From: Streptomyces griseofuscus | Lineage (GTDB): Bacteria; Actinomycetota; Actinomycetes; Streptomycetales; Streptomycetaceae | NCBI RefSeq assembly: GCF_014673495.1 | Contig: NZ_CP051006.1 | Span: 7,005,001 to 7,069,000, forward strand | Reading direction: 5' to 3' | Length of the DNA stretch: 64,000 bases | In this document: positions 63,260 to 64,000 of the stretch, in pieces | Layout of the letters: the number at the start of each line of letters is the position of its first letter | Numbering within the stretch: the first letter of the stretch is position 1 | Position numbers and translations under genes: made by a program | Notes under the pieces: generated by a model | Told to the model about the DNA's origin: nothing | Databases searched by the model: none | Seen by the model: the letters and a program-made list of their open reading frames with translations, nothing else

Positions 63260-64000
63260 GTGAAGCAGCTTCGCCGCAGATCCACACTCGTCGCCGCCGG
63301 TGCCGCCGCCCTGCTGCTCGTGCCCGCCGCCGTCGCGGTCGCGGGCGGGAACAGCGGTCCGGCCGACACCTCCCTGCGGACGCTGGCGTCGAAGCAGGGC
63401 CTGCGGATCGGCACCGCGGTCGACGCGGCGAAGCTGGGCACCGACAAGCCCTACACCGACATCGTCGCCGGCCAGTTCTCCACGGTCACGCCCGAGAACG
63501 CCATGAAGTGGGAGAGCGTGGAGCCGAGCCGGGGCGTGTACGACTGGAAGCAGGCGGACGAGCTGGTGCGGTTCGCCCAGCAGCACGGCCAGGCGGTCCG
63601 CGGCCACACCCTCATGTGGCACAACCAGCTGCCCGGCTGGCTGACCACCGGCGTCGCGAACGGCACCATCACCGACACTCAGCTGCGCGACATCCTCCAC
63701 CGGCATGTCACCGACGAGGTCACACACTTCAAGGGCAAGGTGTGGCAATGGGACGTGGCCAACGAGGTCTTCGCCAACGCCTGGGAGACCCCGAGGACCG
63801 ACGGTCTGAACGCCGACGACTTCTGGATCGGGCATCTGGGGCCGGGTGTCGTCGCGGATGTGTTCCGCTGGGCGCACAAGGCCGACCCGAAGGCCCTGCT
63901 GATGTACAACGACTACAACATCACCGGCGAGGACGGGACCAACGTCAAGTTCCAGGCCGTGTACGACTTCGTGAAGAAGCTGCGCGCGCAGGGCGTGCCG
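63260..64000 (+). CDS. Endo-1,4-beta-xylanase, GH10 family (3' end outside window)
   Basis: The first 247 residues of a secreted xylanase. The signal peptide (KQLRRRSTLVAAGAAALLLV, PAAVAVAGG) ends near residue 30. The GH10 domain shows TAVDAAKLGTDKPYTDIVAG, STVTPENAMKWESVEPS, VRGHTLMWHNQLPGWL and QWDVANEVFA, with Glu169 as acid/base; the nucleophile Glu lies beyond the window. GTG 63260 is preceded by GGGAG. It degrades xylan outside the cell. Expression is probably controlled through the two palindromic boxes upstream. Partial only because the window ends. Confidence 0.95.
   Translation, partial: MKQLRRRSTLVAAGAAALLLVPAAVAVAGGNSGPADTSLRTLASKQGLRIGTAVDAAKLGTDKPYTDIVAGQFSTVTPENAMKWESVEPSRGVYDWKQADELVRFAQQHGQAVRGHTLMWHNQLPGWLTTGVANGTITDTQLRDILHRHVTDEVTHFKGKVWQWDVANEVFANAWETPRTDGLNADDFWIGHLGPGVVADVFRWAHKADPKALLMYNDYNITGEDGTNVKFQAVYDFVKKLRAQGVP

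Overview
This is a very GC-rich, third-codon-position-biased stretch of an actinobacterial chromosome, almost certainly Streptomyces. Evidence: the rRNA type, the actinobacterial cell-growth block next to the rRNA operon, DUF5999 and DUF881 proteins, a diverged third elongation factor Tu (Tuf3 type), leaderless GTG/ATG starts placed about 8 nt after a TAxxxT box, and secreted GH10 xylanase with paired CGAAANTTTCG boxes. No prophage, insertion sequence, tRNA or CRISPR array was seen. The window is mostly chromosomal core with some lineage-specific accessory genes.

Layout. (1) 0-2 kb: the 3' part of a 23S rRNA, a 5S rRNA and an intrinsic terminator. (2) 2-11 kb: a growth/division block, all on the plus strand: CDP-alcohol phosphatidyltransferase, a sugar nucleotidyltransferase fused to a degenerate phosphomannomutase, DUF881 / small basic protein / DUF881 membrane proteins, a GarA-like FHA protein, an FtsR-type MerR regulator, a bifunctional-nuclease-family protein and a second MerR. 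From memory, the order matches Mycobacterium pgsA2...garA...gcvB, but gcvH is missing from its expected place. (3) 11-16 kb: DNA polymerase IV, a PRC-barrel protein, and gcvP behind a tandem glycine riboswitch. (4) 16-23 kb: a molybdate block: a double Mop/TOBE protein, modC, modB, modA, a divergent Moco-domain protein, an HTH-TOBE protein and an APC-type transporter. (5) 23-32 kb: small stress and hypothetical proteins, a GCS2-type ligase, a CPBP membrane protein, a PhzF protein, an orphan GcvH, a decayed methyltransferase, a PadR regulator with nested palindromes, an SRPBCC protein and a Clp-N protein. (6) 33-40 kb: three EamA/DMT exporters, two PPOX-type flavin proteins, a MocR regulator and a LysR regulator, mostly in divergent pairs. 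(7) 40-46 kb: an isochorismatase-fold protein lacking all three usual catalytic residues, a HipA-like kinase overlapping a DUF3037 gene, two SDR enzymes, a peptide-type solute-binding lipoprotein and uracil-DNA glycosylase. (8) 46-56 kb: small proteins, a TetR/FAD-monooxygenase pair with two operators, a Gfo/Idh enzyme overlapping tail-to-tail with Lnt, an HxlR/thiolase divergent pair with three operator-like repeats, and a DedA/VTT membrane protein. (9) 56-64 kb: a secreted lectin-like/DUF11 protein, tuf3, a spermidine-synthase-like protein, a Q/P-rich membrane-anchored protein, a hotdog thioesterase and the start of a xylanase.

Themes. Several divergent regulator-target pairs carry visible operator-like repeats in the gap (MocR, PadR, TetR, HxlR, the modA region, the xylanase). 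Glycine cleavage is split: gcvP and a gcvH are in the window, gcvT is not. The least explained module is the isochorismatase-fold / HipA-like / DUF3037 trio at 39.9-41.8 kb. Names of families were assigned by reading motifs; no database search was possible.
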